From positions 1-54,992 of the forward strand of contig DBXH01000034.1 in the NCBI GenBank assembly GCA_002309335.1: DNA of 54,992 nt, in the 5' to 3' direction. The notes below the pieces were generated by a model that saw nothing but the letters and a program-made list of their open reading frames with translations, did no database searches and had not been told where the DNA came from. The translations under genes and the position numbers were made by a program. This stretch comes from Bacteroidales bacterium UBA1217 (GTDB lineage Bacteria > Bacteroidota > Bacteroidia > Bacteroidales > P3). Shown here in pieces: positions 17,325 to 25,082 of this stretch. The stretch's first letter is position 1; the number at the start of each line of letters is the position of its first letter.

Positions 17325-18299
17325 ATGGTCAAAATAGGCAACATAGAACTCGGCGGTTTCCCGCTTTTCCTATCCCCGATGGACGACATCACCGACCTGC
17401 CGTTCCGCCAACTCTGCAAACGGCACGGAACCGATGTGCTTATCAGCGAGTTCATTGCCTCCGAAGCGCTCATCCGCGATGCTGAGAAAAGTAAACGCAA
17501 AATGCTCTTTGCCGAATTTGAACGCCCCATTGGAATACAAGTCTTTGGCAGCGAGGAAGATTCATTGCTTCGTTGTATCGACGTCGTTGCTGAAGCCAAA
17601 CCCGATTTCATCGATATCAACTGGGGATGCCCTGTGCGCAAGGTGGCAGGCAAAGGTGCCGGCTCGGGAATGCTGAAAGATATTCCCAAACTGCTCAAAA
17701 TCACCGAAGCACTAGTCAAACACTCTCCTCTTCCTGTCACTGTAAAGACGCGACTCGGATACGAGGACAACGACAAACCCATCGTCACTCTTGCCGAACA
17801 GCTACAAGATATCGGTGTCGCCGCCATCAGCATCCACGGACGTACAAAAACACAGATGTATCGCGGTGAAGCCGACTGGACGCTTATTGGCGAAACCAAA
17901 GCCAATCCACGCCTGCATATTCCCGTCTTCGGCAACGGTGACATCACAACACCGCAACAAGTTCTCGAAGCACAGCACCTATATGGTGTCGACGGAATCC
18001 TCATTGGACGTGCCGCAATAGGTAACCCCTGGATTTTCGAACAGACAAAAGCCCTCCTCGCCGGCAACGAACCCACACAACCCTCAGTATCAGATCGTGT
18101 AGCCGTGTGTCGCGAACATCTCCTTGCCGCCGTCAATTTCAAAGGCGAACGGCAAGCCATTTTTGAAATGCGCAAGCATTATAGTGCCTATTTTAGAGGC
18201 CTTTTCGACTTCAAGCAGTTCCGAATCCCCCTCGTCACAGTCACCACCCTCCCCGAAGTCTTAACCATCCTCGACCGTATCGCGGAACATTATAATTAG
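17325..18299 (+). CDS. dusB: tRNA-dihydrouridine synthase (DusB type)
   Basis: This 324-residue protein is an FMN-dependent TIM-barrel dihydrouridine synthase. LFLSPMDDITDLPFR is the FMN-binding start, and INWGCPVRKVAGKGAGS holds the catalytic cysteine (C102). ISIHGRTKTQMYRGEADW and VFGNGDI complete the flavin and substrate site. A C-terminal helical tRNA-recognition domain follows after about 240. The enzyme reduces uridine in the tRNA D-loop with NADPH. The DusB assignment, rather than another Dus, rests on overall resemblance. It is preceded by a clear promoter and followed by a 195-nt spacer with no gene. Confidence 0.93.
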   Translation: MVKIGNIELGGFPLFLSPMDDITDLPFRQLCKRHGTDVLISEFIASEALIRDAEKSKRKMLFAEFERPIGIQVFGSEEDSLLRCIDVVAEAKPDFIDINWGCPVRKVAGKGAGSGMLKDIPKLLKITEALVKHSPLPVTVKTRLGYEDNDKPIVTLAEQLQDIGVAAISIHGRTKTQMYRGEADWTLIGETKANPRLHIPVFGNGDITTPQQVLEAQHLYGVDGILIGRAAIGNPWIFEQTKALLAGNEPTQPSVSDRVAVCREHLLAAVNFKGERQAIFEMRKHYSAYFRGLFDFKQFRIPLVTVTTLPEVLTILDRIAEHYN

Positions 18300-18456
18300 A
18301 TTTCTCACACTCTTTCTCTACCATTTTGCCAATATCGGATTGAAAAAAAACTGTACACACTTTTTTCAAGATTAATCGAAAGATTATTTGCCACTGAAAA
18401 CCAATCCGTTTTTATTCTTAGATTTTTTTTTGGCTTACTATATTGATTTTTTTTTG

Positions 18457-18464
18457 TACCTTTG
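18457..18464 (+). promoter_or_regulatory. Candidate -7 element for the acyl-CoA ligase gene
   Basis: TACCTTTG matches TAnnTTTG, 30 nt before the ATG at 18495. A TTTG at 18429-18432 is a possible -33 box, but its 24-nt spacing is a little long. The rest of the 195-nt spacer (18300-18494) is AT-rich with no other recognisable element. Confidence 0.55.
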
Positions 18465-18494
18465 CAAATTAATATAATTTAACAAAAATCGAAT

Positions 18495-20285
18495 ATGACT
18501 ATGTCAGACCCTACACGTTTGTTTGATTTACTGGACCGCCGCAAAGAGTTGCACCCCGAACGTCCAGTGTTCAAGTTCAAGGAAAACAGTGAATGGAAAG
18601 AACACTACATTGACGAGTATATTGAGAAAGTTAATCTTATCAGCTATGCCCTTATGCACCTCGGTGTGAAGAAGGGCGAAAATATCGGTCTCATCTCCGC
18701 CGGACGGCCAGAATGGAACTATGTTGATTTTGGTGTCCAGCAGACAGGAGCTGTTTTGCTGCCTATCTATCCAACCATCAGCGAGGAGGACTATCAGTAC
18801 ATCCTCAACGATGCCCATGTACGCCTGCTGGTTGTTGAAACACCTACGCTGTACAATAAAATCAGCAATATCCGTGAGAAACTGCCTCATCTGGAGAACC
18901 TATGCACCATTGTGCCTATGGAAGGCGTAAAATCAATCGACGACATCTATGAAGTGGGCCGCCGTTATGTTTCAGAGCATCCTGACGCACCGCAACGTCT
19001 GCAGGAAATGAAGGATTCCCTCACCACCGACGATGTCTGCACGATGATCTACACCAGTGGCACCACAGGCGTTCCCAAAGGTGCAATGCTGACCCACCGA
19101 GGCCTGATAATGAATGTGCAGGAAATCAAGGAAAGTCCGGGAAAAACTTGGACAAAAGCCCTCAGCTGGCTGCCGATGTGCCACATATACGAGCGCATGA
19201 TGGGCTACCTCTACCAGTGGCTCTGCTTTACCATCGCCTATGCCGAGAGTATTGCCAAGGTGGGCGACAATTGCAAGGAAATCAGCCCCAATATGATGGC
19301 TTGCGTGCCGCGTTTCATTGAAAAAGTATATGATAAGATTTTCCGTAAAGGCGAGAAACTAACCGGCATCAAGAAGAAAATCTTTGATTGGGCCATTGAT
19401 CTGGCCTTCGAATACGACCTCGACGAATCCAAACTCAGTTGCTGGTACAAGCTCCAGAAGCGCATTGCCGACAAACTGGTCTACAAAGAGATCCGCGAGA
19501 GTATGGGTGGCGAACGATATATGCTCGTCAGCGGTGGAGCCACAATCCAGCCACGACTGACGCGTTTCTTCTCCTGTGTAGGACTCGACCTCTACGAGGG
19601 TTACGGCCTCACCGAGTGCTCACCGCTGATTGCAGTTACAAACAGCAACAAAAAAGGACGCAAGATCGGTTCGGTGGGCTTCGCAATGCGTGCCATCGAG
19701 GTACGTATCGACGACAAGACCAACGAGATACAATGTCGTGGCGGCAACGTGATGAAAGGCTACTACAACCAACCTGAACTCACCGCCGAAGCCATCGATA
19801 GCGAGGGTTGGTTCCACACTGGCGACACCGGCTACTTCGACCCGGACGGCTACCTCTTCATCACCGGACGCACCAAGAGTATGTTCAAGACCTCAATGGG
19901 CAAATATATCAATCCCGAAGTTATTGAGGAAAAGATGAAACAGTCGCCATTCATCCTCGATATGATGGTGGTCGGTGCCGACCAAAAGTTTGCTGCAGCA
20001 TTGATTGCGCCCGATTTCGATATGCTCAAAGACTGGTGCGGACGCCACAATGTAAAAGTAGAAAGCAAGGAGCAGATGATTGCCGACAAGACGGTTATCG
20101 CACGTTACCAGAAAGTTATTGACAAATACAACGCCGAACTGGGCGACACAGAGAAGGTGAAACGCTTTGCTCTTGTGGCCGACACTTGGAGCGAGGCTAA
20201 CAAGTTCCTCACCCCCACACAGAAACTCATCCGCCGCAACGTCGCCGCAGCCTACAAGGAACAAATCGACGCCCTGTTTAAATAA
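18495..20285 (+). CDS. Long-chain acyl-CoA synthetase (AMP-forming)
   Basis: This 596-residue protein belongs to the ANL superfamily. The ATP P-loop motif YTSGTTGVPKGAM lies at about 187-199. The adenylate-site motif YEGYGLTECSPL and the hinge/catalytic segment GWFHTGDTGYFDPDGYLFITGR follow, with the C-terminal lysine region near the end. Sequence style (RPEWNYVDFGVQQTGAVLLP, TKSMFKTSMGKYINPEVIE) matches bacterial FadD15-like long-chain fatty acid:CoA ligases. It activates fatty acids as acyl-AMP and then acyl-CoA, for degradation or lipid synthesis. It is a single gene with its own promoter-like element and ends 6 nt from the convergent sigma/LRR gene. Confidence 0.92.
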   Translation: MTMSDPTRLFDLLDRRKELHPERPVFKFKENSEWKEHYIDEYIEKVNLISYALMHLGVKKGENIGLISAGRPEWNYVDFGVQQTGAVLLPIYPTISEEDYQYILNDAHVRLLVVETPTLYNKISNIREKLPHLENLCTIVPMEGVKSIDDIYEVGRRYVSEHPDAPQRLQEMKDSLTTDDVCTMIYTSGTTGVPKGAMLTHRGLIMNVQEIKESPGKTWTKALSWLPMCHIYERMMGYLYQWLCFTIAYAESIAKVGDNCKEISPNMMACVPRFIEKVYDKIFRKGEKLTGIKKKIFDWAIDLAFEYDLDESKLSCWYKLQKRIADKLVYKEIRESMGGERYMLVSGGATIQPRLTRFFSCVGLDLYEGYGLTECSPLIAVTNSNKKGRKIGSVGFAMRAIEVRIDDKTNEIQCRGGNVMKGYYNQPELTAEAIDSEGWFHTGDTGYFDPDGYLFITGRTKSMFKTSMGKYINPEVIEEKMKQSPFILDMMVVGADQKFAAALIAPDFDMLKDWCGRHNVKVESKEQMIADKTVIARYQKVIDKYNAELGDTEKVKRFALVADTWSEANKFLTPTQKLIRRNVAAAYKEQIDALFK

Positions 20286-20291
20286 CTTGAG

Positions 20292-21866
20292 TTAAGGAAC
20301 TATCACCTTGCGAGCAGGGCGGCTGCCACACTGGACAAGGTACACCCCTGCTTCAGGCACACGCAGGGTGCATTTGCCATTGCATTTCTGACTGATTATC
20401 TGACGGCCAAGTTGGTCGAAAATACGTACATTAATTGCAGTGGGGCTACTGATATTAATTTCACCTTTTGAGGCACGAACGATGCAGTCGTCCTCTACTA
20501 CGCCCATACCGTCGCAATCCTCTACGATTGTGCCGAAAATGCTCCAGTTGATATCATCCAAATATGCTTCCTTGCTGCCGCAAGGCACGGTAAGAGTGAC
20601 ACGGTCCTGATTAATCCTGCCAAAGGCATCATACTCAACTGCTGGCGGCACCACAGCAAGTGATGTGATTGTCTCAGTGCCAGAACAGTCTGCAAATGCA
20701 TACGCGCCTATGGTTGTAAGTCCCGAAGGCAAAGTCCAATACTTGATTTTGCAGCATTCGGTAAAAGCCATCGTATCAATGTGTACCACCGTTGAGGGGA
20801 TGTTGACTTCCCGCAGTTTCACGCAGCCATGAAAAGTCTCAAAACGTATAGTGTCAATGCCTTCCGGCAATAAGACCTTTTTAATGCGACCATTATAGTT
20901 ATAGCAGAAGGCGCCGGGACCGACGTAAGAGACACTTGGCGGCACAATGACAGAATCAAGCTTCAGACAACTTATAAATGCCCGCTCACCTATGGTGTGT
21001 GTGCGGCTTCCAAAGTCGATGGCTCCGATATTGCTGTAACCAAAAGCGTTGGATCCGATATTGACTGCTGCGTCGGCAATGGTTATCACTGCACTGCCGT
21101 TTGGATTGAAAGCACCATAGAAGGCCCATTTGCCTATCAGCCTGACCGTCGAAGGTATTGTGATTGAACCCAATGCATAACAGTTATCAAAGGCATAATT
21201 ATCTATTGTATCCAACCCCTCAGGCAAAGTAACGCTAACCAATTCCACTTGCTGTTCGAACGCCCTTCTGCCAATGGTACGCACCGTCGAAGGCACAATG
21301 ATGCTTGTCTTGCCGGGCCTGCTGGCGGTAAGACATATTCGCGTGCTGTCATTGTAGAACAATCCATCCTCCTCATAGCCGTTCACCGTCTTCGCACCCC
21401 AAGGACTTCCAGTAGCCAATCCGTGATAGATGACGTTGGATATCCTTTGGAAAGCGTTGGCCCTGATGGTGTCGATGCCGTCAGGCACTGTCAGTTCGAA
21501 GATGCCGGTATTCGATAGTGCCTTCGTTCCGATGCTGGTGACTGTGGATGGAATGACCGCCGCATTTATCTCGCTATGGCTGCGGAAAGCATTGTCGGCC
21601 AGCGATGTTACGGCATATATTGTGCCGTCATATTCCACCGTAGACGGGATGACCAGCGTGTCGCTGTAGTGGATGTAATGGGCCATAGTCACCACTTCGT
21701 CGCCGAATACGCTGACACAATGCGCCGCAGAATCGACGATATTGTAGTAGAGCGTGTCACCCTGTGGACTTATAGATTGGAAATCGTGCGCCACCTGCGC
21801 CTTTGTCGCGGTGGCCAGCACCGCCAGCGTCGCCGTCAGTGCCGCTTGTTTAAGGGTATTATTCAT
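20292..21866 (-). other. Possible independent LRR type IX cargo starting at internal ATG 21866
   Basis: Translation from ATG 21864-21866 would give a 524-residue protein with its own signal peptide, LRR domain and type A sorting domain: a complete secreted protein by itself. The first 273 codons would then be a separate sigma/membrane protein. In the +1 frame a TGA lies a few bases before this ATG, so a single-base indel would split the frame into two ordinary genes. Sequence alone cannot decide. Confidence 0.5.
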
Positions 21867-22685
21867 AGTATCAGATATTAAACAGTTGTCGTTCTCAAAC
21901 AAAACATCGGGCGCATTGTGCATAACGGCACGCACCGTTTTGCCGTTGGCATAGCGTATGTATGTCACCGTCCTGTCTTCGGTGTTCACCGAAAAGGCCC
22001 AACCCGACTTTGAGATCGTGCTGCTGTCCTTCAGATGCTCAACACTGACAGCCGAAGTCAACGTTTCGGCATCAACTTTTGGCCGAGTTTTTTTCGGTTT
22101 CAATTCGGAATTTTCGCTGTGATTTCTGCCAATGTGGAACAGCCTGAAATGCTCCCAGTCGGCCAACTCTGCGACGGCACCCACCGACGCCAGGATAATG
22201 ATTATCAGAATAATCACTACACGCATCCGTGCCAACAGACGCTGCTTACGCTTATAGACGGCATCGCGCGACACGCCCATCTGCTCTGCTATCTCCTCAC
22301 CGCTGTAGCCATCAAGGTACATTTGGATGAACTGCCTGTCATTCTCATCCAAATCGGCCATCAAGCCTTGCAGTATCTCACTCTCCGAAAGTTCATCGTT
22401 CGCGATGGTGTCAGCCATTTCGTGTGAGAGAGGTTCCGTTGGCACAACGGGCTTGCGGTGCAGATGGTCGAGCACCGTGCGTGTATGCCACATCACCCAA
22501 GCGCGCTCCTCCTGCGGCAAAGCATCGCTACGCAGCTTGCCGAAATGCTCCCACAACGACAGCATAACGTCCTGCACAAGGTCGTCGCATCGGTCGTTGT
22601 CGCCACGTGCACGCACGCGGCACAATGAGCGTATGGCTCTTCCGTACCGCGACACAAGGTCAGTATATCTTGTTTTGTCTTCCAT
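20292..22685 (-). CDS. Membrane-anchored sigma-70 factor in frame with LRR (BspA-like) type IX cargo
   Basis: This is one uninterrupted 797-codon frame. Residues 1-78 look like sigma region 2 (DDLVQDVMLSLWEHF). Residues 108-153 are region 4 with its helix-turn-helix (GYSGEEIAEQMGVSRDAVYKRK). A hydrophobic helix follows at once (155-172), then about 100 residues probably outside the cytoplasm. M274 begins a second, textbook signal peptide (MNNTLKQAALTATLAVLATA, ending near TKAQ). Residues 340-690 are BspA/LRR_5-type repeats (IPSTVTSIGTKAL, LPEGLDTIDNYAF, IPSTVRLIGKWAF and others). The end (INVRIFDQLGRQIISQ, AGVYLVQCGSRPARKVIVP) is a type A type IX sorting domain. It may be a true fusion or two genes joined in frame. 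Confidence 0.8.
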   Translation of the reverse strand: MEDKTRYTDLVSRYGRAIRSLCRVRARGDNDRCDDLVQDVMLSLWEHFGKLRSDALPQEERAWVMWHTRTVLDHLHRKPVVPTEPLSHEMADTIANDELSESEILQGLMADLDENDRQFIQMYLDGYSGEEIAEQMGVSRDAVYKRKQRLLARMRVVIILIIIILASVGAVAELADWEHFRLFHIGRNHSENSELKPKKTRPKVDAETLTSAVSVEHLKDSSTISKSGWAFSVNTEDRTVTYIRYANGKTVRAVMHNAPDVLFENDNCLISDTMNNTLKQAALTATLAVLATATKAQVAHDFQSISPQGDTLYYNIVDSAAHCVSVFGDEVVTMAHYIHYSDTLVIPSTVEYDGTIYAVTSLADNAFRSHSEINAAVIPSTVTSIGTKALSNTGIFELTVPDGIDTIRANAFQRISNVIYHGLATGSPWGAKTVNGYEEDGLFYNDSTRICLTASRPGKTSIIVPSTVRTIGRRAFEQQVELVSVTLPEGLDTIDNYAFDNCYALGSITIPSTVRLIGKWAFYGAFNPNGSAVITIADAAVNIGSNAFGYSNIGAIDFGSRTHTIGERAFISCLKLDSVIVPPSVSYVGPGAFCYNYNGRIKKVLLPEGIDTIRFETFHGCVKLREVNIPSTVVHIDTMAFTECCKIKYWTLPSGLTTIGAYAFADCSGTETITSLAVVPPAVEYDAFGRINQDRVTLTVPCGSKEAYLDDINWSIFGTIVEDCDGMGVVEDDCIVRASKGEINISSPTAINVRIFDQLGRQIISQKCNGKCTLRVPEAGVYLVQCGSRPARKVIVP

Positions 22686-22765
22686 CTAATAATATAATAC
22701 CCCCTTTTTTGCCAAAATCTGACATTAATAATGTTTTTTTACAAAAAAGCCGTTTTTTAACAACC

Positions 22766-22786
22766 TTGTGGAGTAGATGGGACTCG
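22766..22786 (-). repeat. 21-bp copy of the 3' end of the adjacent tRNA-Ala gene
   Basis: The 21 bases at 22766-22786 are identical to 22874-22894, which span the 3' end of tRNA-Ala(CGC) plus its first downstream bases. The copies are direct repeats 108 nt apart. Between them lies a perfect GTCGGC-TCT-GCCGAC hairpin. No D- or anticodon-arm sequence accompanies the copy, so it is a fragment: a decayed tRNA or an attachment-site-like duplication. Confidence 0.6.
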
Positions 22787-22840
22787 TGGTATGCCGTCGG
22801 CTCTGCCGACAACCCAATACCTTTGTCCCAGCTTCGAAAC

Positions 22841-22875
22841 AAAAAAAAGAGAGAACCGAAATGGTCTCTTTTTTT
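22841..22875 (-). terminator. Terminator after tRNA-Ala(CGC)
   Basis: On the minus strand the stem AGAGACC / GGTTCTCT, with one bulged base, is followed by a C and eight T. It begins 2 nt downstream of the tRNA 3' end. Confidence 0.7.
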
Positions 22876-22876
22876 G

Positions 22877-22949
22877 TGGAGTAGATGGGACTCGAACCCA
22901 CTACCTTTTGATTGCGAACCAAATGCTCTACCAGATGAGCTACTACCCC
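22877..22949 (-). tRNA. tRNA-Ala (anticodon CGC)
   Basis: A 73-nt cloverleaf. The acceptor stem GGGGTAG/CTACTCC contains the G3:U70 pair that marks alanine tRNAs. The D-stem is GCTC/GAGC, the anticodon stem TTTGG/TCAAA with loop TTCGCAA (anticodon CGC, codon GCG), and the T-stem GTGGG/CCCAT with loop TTCGAGT. The discriminator is A; CCA is not encoded. It is the second gene of a two-tRNA unit. Confidence 0.9.
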
Positions 22950-22956
22950 TTTAATG

Positions 22957-22982
22957 AAAAAAGCCGTCGTTAGGACGGCTTT
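22957..22982 (-). terminator. Hairpin with T-run between the two tRNA genes
   Basis: A 7-bp stem (AGCCGTC / GACGGCT), extended by A-T pairs, has a 5-nt loop and is followed on the minus strand by five T. It may end transcripts of tRNA-Ala(GGC) or act as a processing signal between the two tRNAs. Confidence 0.65.
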
Positions 22983-22983
22983 G

Positions 22984-23057
22984 TGGAGTATATCGGAATC
23001 GAACCGATTACCTTTTGACTGCCAGTCAAACGCTCTAGCCAAGTGAGCTAATACCCC
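22984..23057 (-). tRNA. tRNA-Ala (anticodon GGC)
   Basis: A 74-nt cloverleaf. The acceptor stem GGGGTAT/ATACTCC has the G3:U70 identity pair. The D-stem is GCTC/GAGC, the anticodon stem TTTGA/TCAAA with loop CTGGCAG (anticodon GGC, reading GCC and GCU), and the T-stem ATCGG/CCGAT with loop TTCGATT. The discriminator is A; no CCA is encoded. A good promoter lies 13 nt upstream. Confidence 0.92.
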
Positions 23058-23069
23058 GATTTCAGTTTG

Positions 23070-23100
23070 CAAAAATACAAAGAATTTTTAATCTACCAAA
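23070..23100 (-). promoter_or_regulatory. Bacteroidota-type promoter for the tRNA-Ala genes
   Basis: On the minus strand TTTG (23100-23097), 19 nt, then TATTTTTG (23077-23070) matches the TTTG-N19-21-TAnnTTTG consensus exactly. The tRNA 5' end is 12 nt downstream of the -7 element. Confidence 0.85.
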
Positions 23101-23315
23101 AATAATTTTTATATCACTGATTATCAAATATAATTTTGAAAATAACCACCCTTCTAACAATACAAAATCCTAACAAATTAATTTAAATTTGACAGCGATT
23201 TCTCCACATTTTCAAAACCCTTTTAACCCTACCCCAACGCTTACTTAGTTCTTACTCAATTCTGGGTTTACGCATAATTTATGCATATCTTATCGTAAAG
23301 CTCTAACAACAAACA

Positions 23316-24143
23316 CTATACGTCCCAATTAAAGCCGTTAAAGGCATCTCCAGGATGAGGTGGCTGCGAACCGGGATTGTCTCTGTCCTCAGATTCGAAA
23401 GATGCACCATTCTGCTCCTCAGACATTTGCTGTAAAGCACGAAGACGCCGCATCGCGACTTTCCAAAGTTTGATGTCGAAATATATAAACACAGGAAACA
23501 GAATTGCCGAAAGCCAACCTCCCGACTCGCCCATCGCCTCAGGAATCATCAGCAACGCGTCAAACGTTCCGTGCAGCAACATCGGATAAACAAATGCTTT
23601 CCAAAGGTTTTGGCTGCGTTCGGCAGGGTTGAACTTCGCCTGCGCGAAATAATAACCCATCACGACCGCAAACAAGAAATGCGCCGGAACCGATAACAGA
23701 GCTCTCACTCCGCCTGTCATAATCGAGTCGGCAAAGGATGACTGATTGAACACATACATCAGATTCTCAATGCCGGCAAAACCCAGTGACACAAACGTAG
23801 CGTATACTATGCCGTCAAAATATTCGTTGAAATCAGGCGCTTTCCATACAGCCAGCGACAAAAGCGCCAACTTGCAAATCTCTTCAGTACATCCGGCAAC
23901 AACAAAACCATTATATATTCCTCTCATAAAACCAAGCAGATACTCTCCTCCCAAGTATGAATACAACAACCCAAGCGCCTGCTCTATAAAGATGGCGGGA
24001 ATAACCGAAATACAACCGAAGAAAAACGCTTTTGCCAACATCCGCAAAGGCTCTTTTTCAAACTTGTCTTTCCTGTATATAAACGTCGCAAGCAATATAA
24101 CCGGCAGAACAGCCAATGCGATAAGTATAATATTCTCTGTCAT
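23316..24143 (-). CDS. prsW: PrsW-family intramembrane metalloprotease
   Basis: This 275-residue multi-pass membrane protein has the PrsW signature residues: E87-E88 in CTEEICKLALL, E126-N127 in GFAGIENLMYV, H155 in SVPAHFLFAVVMGYY and H191 in LLHGTFDALL. About seven to eight hydrophobic segments span it, and the C-terminus is a soluble acidic tail. PrsW cleaves the anti-sigma factor RsiW in Bacillus subtilis; in Bacteroidota its substrates are not established. It stands alone about 630 nt from the membrane-anchored sigma gene and in the same direction. A functional link is conceivable but unproven. The 215-nt stretch downstream, to the tRNA promoter, holds no gene. Confidence 0.9.
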   Translation of the reverse strand: MTENIILIALAVLPVILLATFIYRKDKFEKEPLRMLAKAFFFGCISVIPAIFIEQALGLLYSYLGGEYLLGFMRGIYNGFVVAGCTEEICKLALLSLAVWKAPDFNEYFDGIVYATFVSLGFAGIENLMYVFNQSSFADSIMTGGVRALLSVPAHFLFAVVMGYYFAQAKFNPAERSQNLWKAFVYPMLLHGTFDALLMIPEAMGESGGWLSAILFPVFIYFDIKLWKVAMRRLRALQQMSEEQNGASFESEDRDNPGSQPPHPGDAFNGFNWDV

Positions 24144-24314
24144 TTACCTAAAATTTTGAATGTTTTTCCCATCAAAAAACTTCTGATTTGGAATTGCAAA
24201 AATACGAAATAAAATCAAATGATGACTATTCGGCCGGGGTTTGAAAAAGAAAATGAACAGACAAAATAATAAAACCGAACGTTTCTCGTTAGAAAAATAG
24301 CATTATAGACAGAA

Positions 24315-25082
24315 ATGATGAACGGAAAAATTGATACGGTGGGCATATTTGTGCCTTGTTGCATCGACCAGTTTGACCCACAAGCTGCTTGGAAAACAAT
24401 ACATTTGCTCGAAGGTTTAAAGTTGCGCTGCTTCTATCCGACTTCGATTACCTGCTGCGGCAAAGAGTTTTATAATCAAGGAGACTATGCAAACGCCAAA
24501 ACACTTGGCGAGAAGATGATAGAACTCTATGGCGACTGCTCGTATGTGGTGAGCCTTAGCAGCGGCTGCATCGCATATATGCAACGCTGTTTCAGCAAGT
24601 TATTCTACAACTCCACTATGCACAACAGTTACCGGCAATTTCTGGACAAATGCTACGACTTGAGCGATTTTCTGGTCAATGTGATGCACTATGAGCCTTC
24701 GGGCGTAAAATTCCCGCACAGCGTCACCATTATGGATCATTGCGCCACAAGCAAAGATTATTCAAGCGCGGCACATCCCGAAAGGAAAGGTCTCCGCGAC
24801 GAGCCGCGCAAACTGCTCTCCTCCGTCGATGGGATTGCTCTCAAGGAGATGCCGCAGAACGATGTCTGCTGCGGCTTCGGCGGTATGTTCGCCAACCAGT
24901 TCACATCCATCTCCGACAACCTTACGCAACGAAAATTAGACAACGCCCTTGCCGCTGGCGCCGAATACATCACCTGCACCGAGCCAAGCTGCCTGATGCA
25001 CCTCCAGTCGTATATCAACAAGACCGGAATAAATATTAAATGTATAAATTTAATAAACATCTTGGTTGCGGAAAATGAGTGA
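24315..25082 (+). CDS. lutA: LutA-like (Fe-S)-binding CCG-domain protein
   Basis: This 255-residue protein has two CCG domains: FVPCCIDQF and TCCGKEFYNQGD with SLSSGCIAYM in the first; MDHCATSKDY, VCCGFGGMF and TCTEPSCLMHLQ in the second. That is the layout and length of LutA/YkgE, a subunit of the LutABC L-lactate oxidation complex. A LutB-like gene lies 28 kb away at 52920, and no LutC is visible. CCG domains are shared with HdrB, so assignment to lactate oxidation is by resemblance. The stop overlaps the start of the radical SAM gene by 8 nt, implying coupling with that gene. Alternative start at 24318 (ATG-ATG). Confidence 0.82.
   Translation: MMNGKIDTVGIFVPCCIDQFDPQAAWKTIHLLEGLKLRCFYPTSITCCGKEFYNQGDYANAKTLGEKMIELYGDCSYVVSLSSGCIAYMQRCFSKLFYNSTMHNSYRQFLDKCYDLSDFLVNVMHYEPSGVKFPHSVTIMDHCATSKDYSSAAHPERKGLRDEPRKLLSSVDGIALKEMPQNDVCCGFGGMFANQFTSISDNLTQRKLDNALAAGAEYITCTEPSCLMHLQSYINKTGINIKCINLINILVAENE

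Noticed and set aside
22766..22838. Third tRNA gene
   Set aside because: Only the 3' end matches. There is no D-arm or anticodon arm, and the interior folds into an unrelated hairpin.
24197..24204. TATTTTTG on the minus strand upstream of prsW as a promoter
   Set aside because: The -7 word fits, but no TTTG stands at 19-21 nt upstream and the region is AT-rich; too weak to list.
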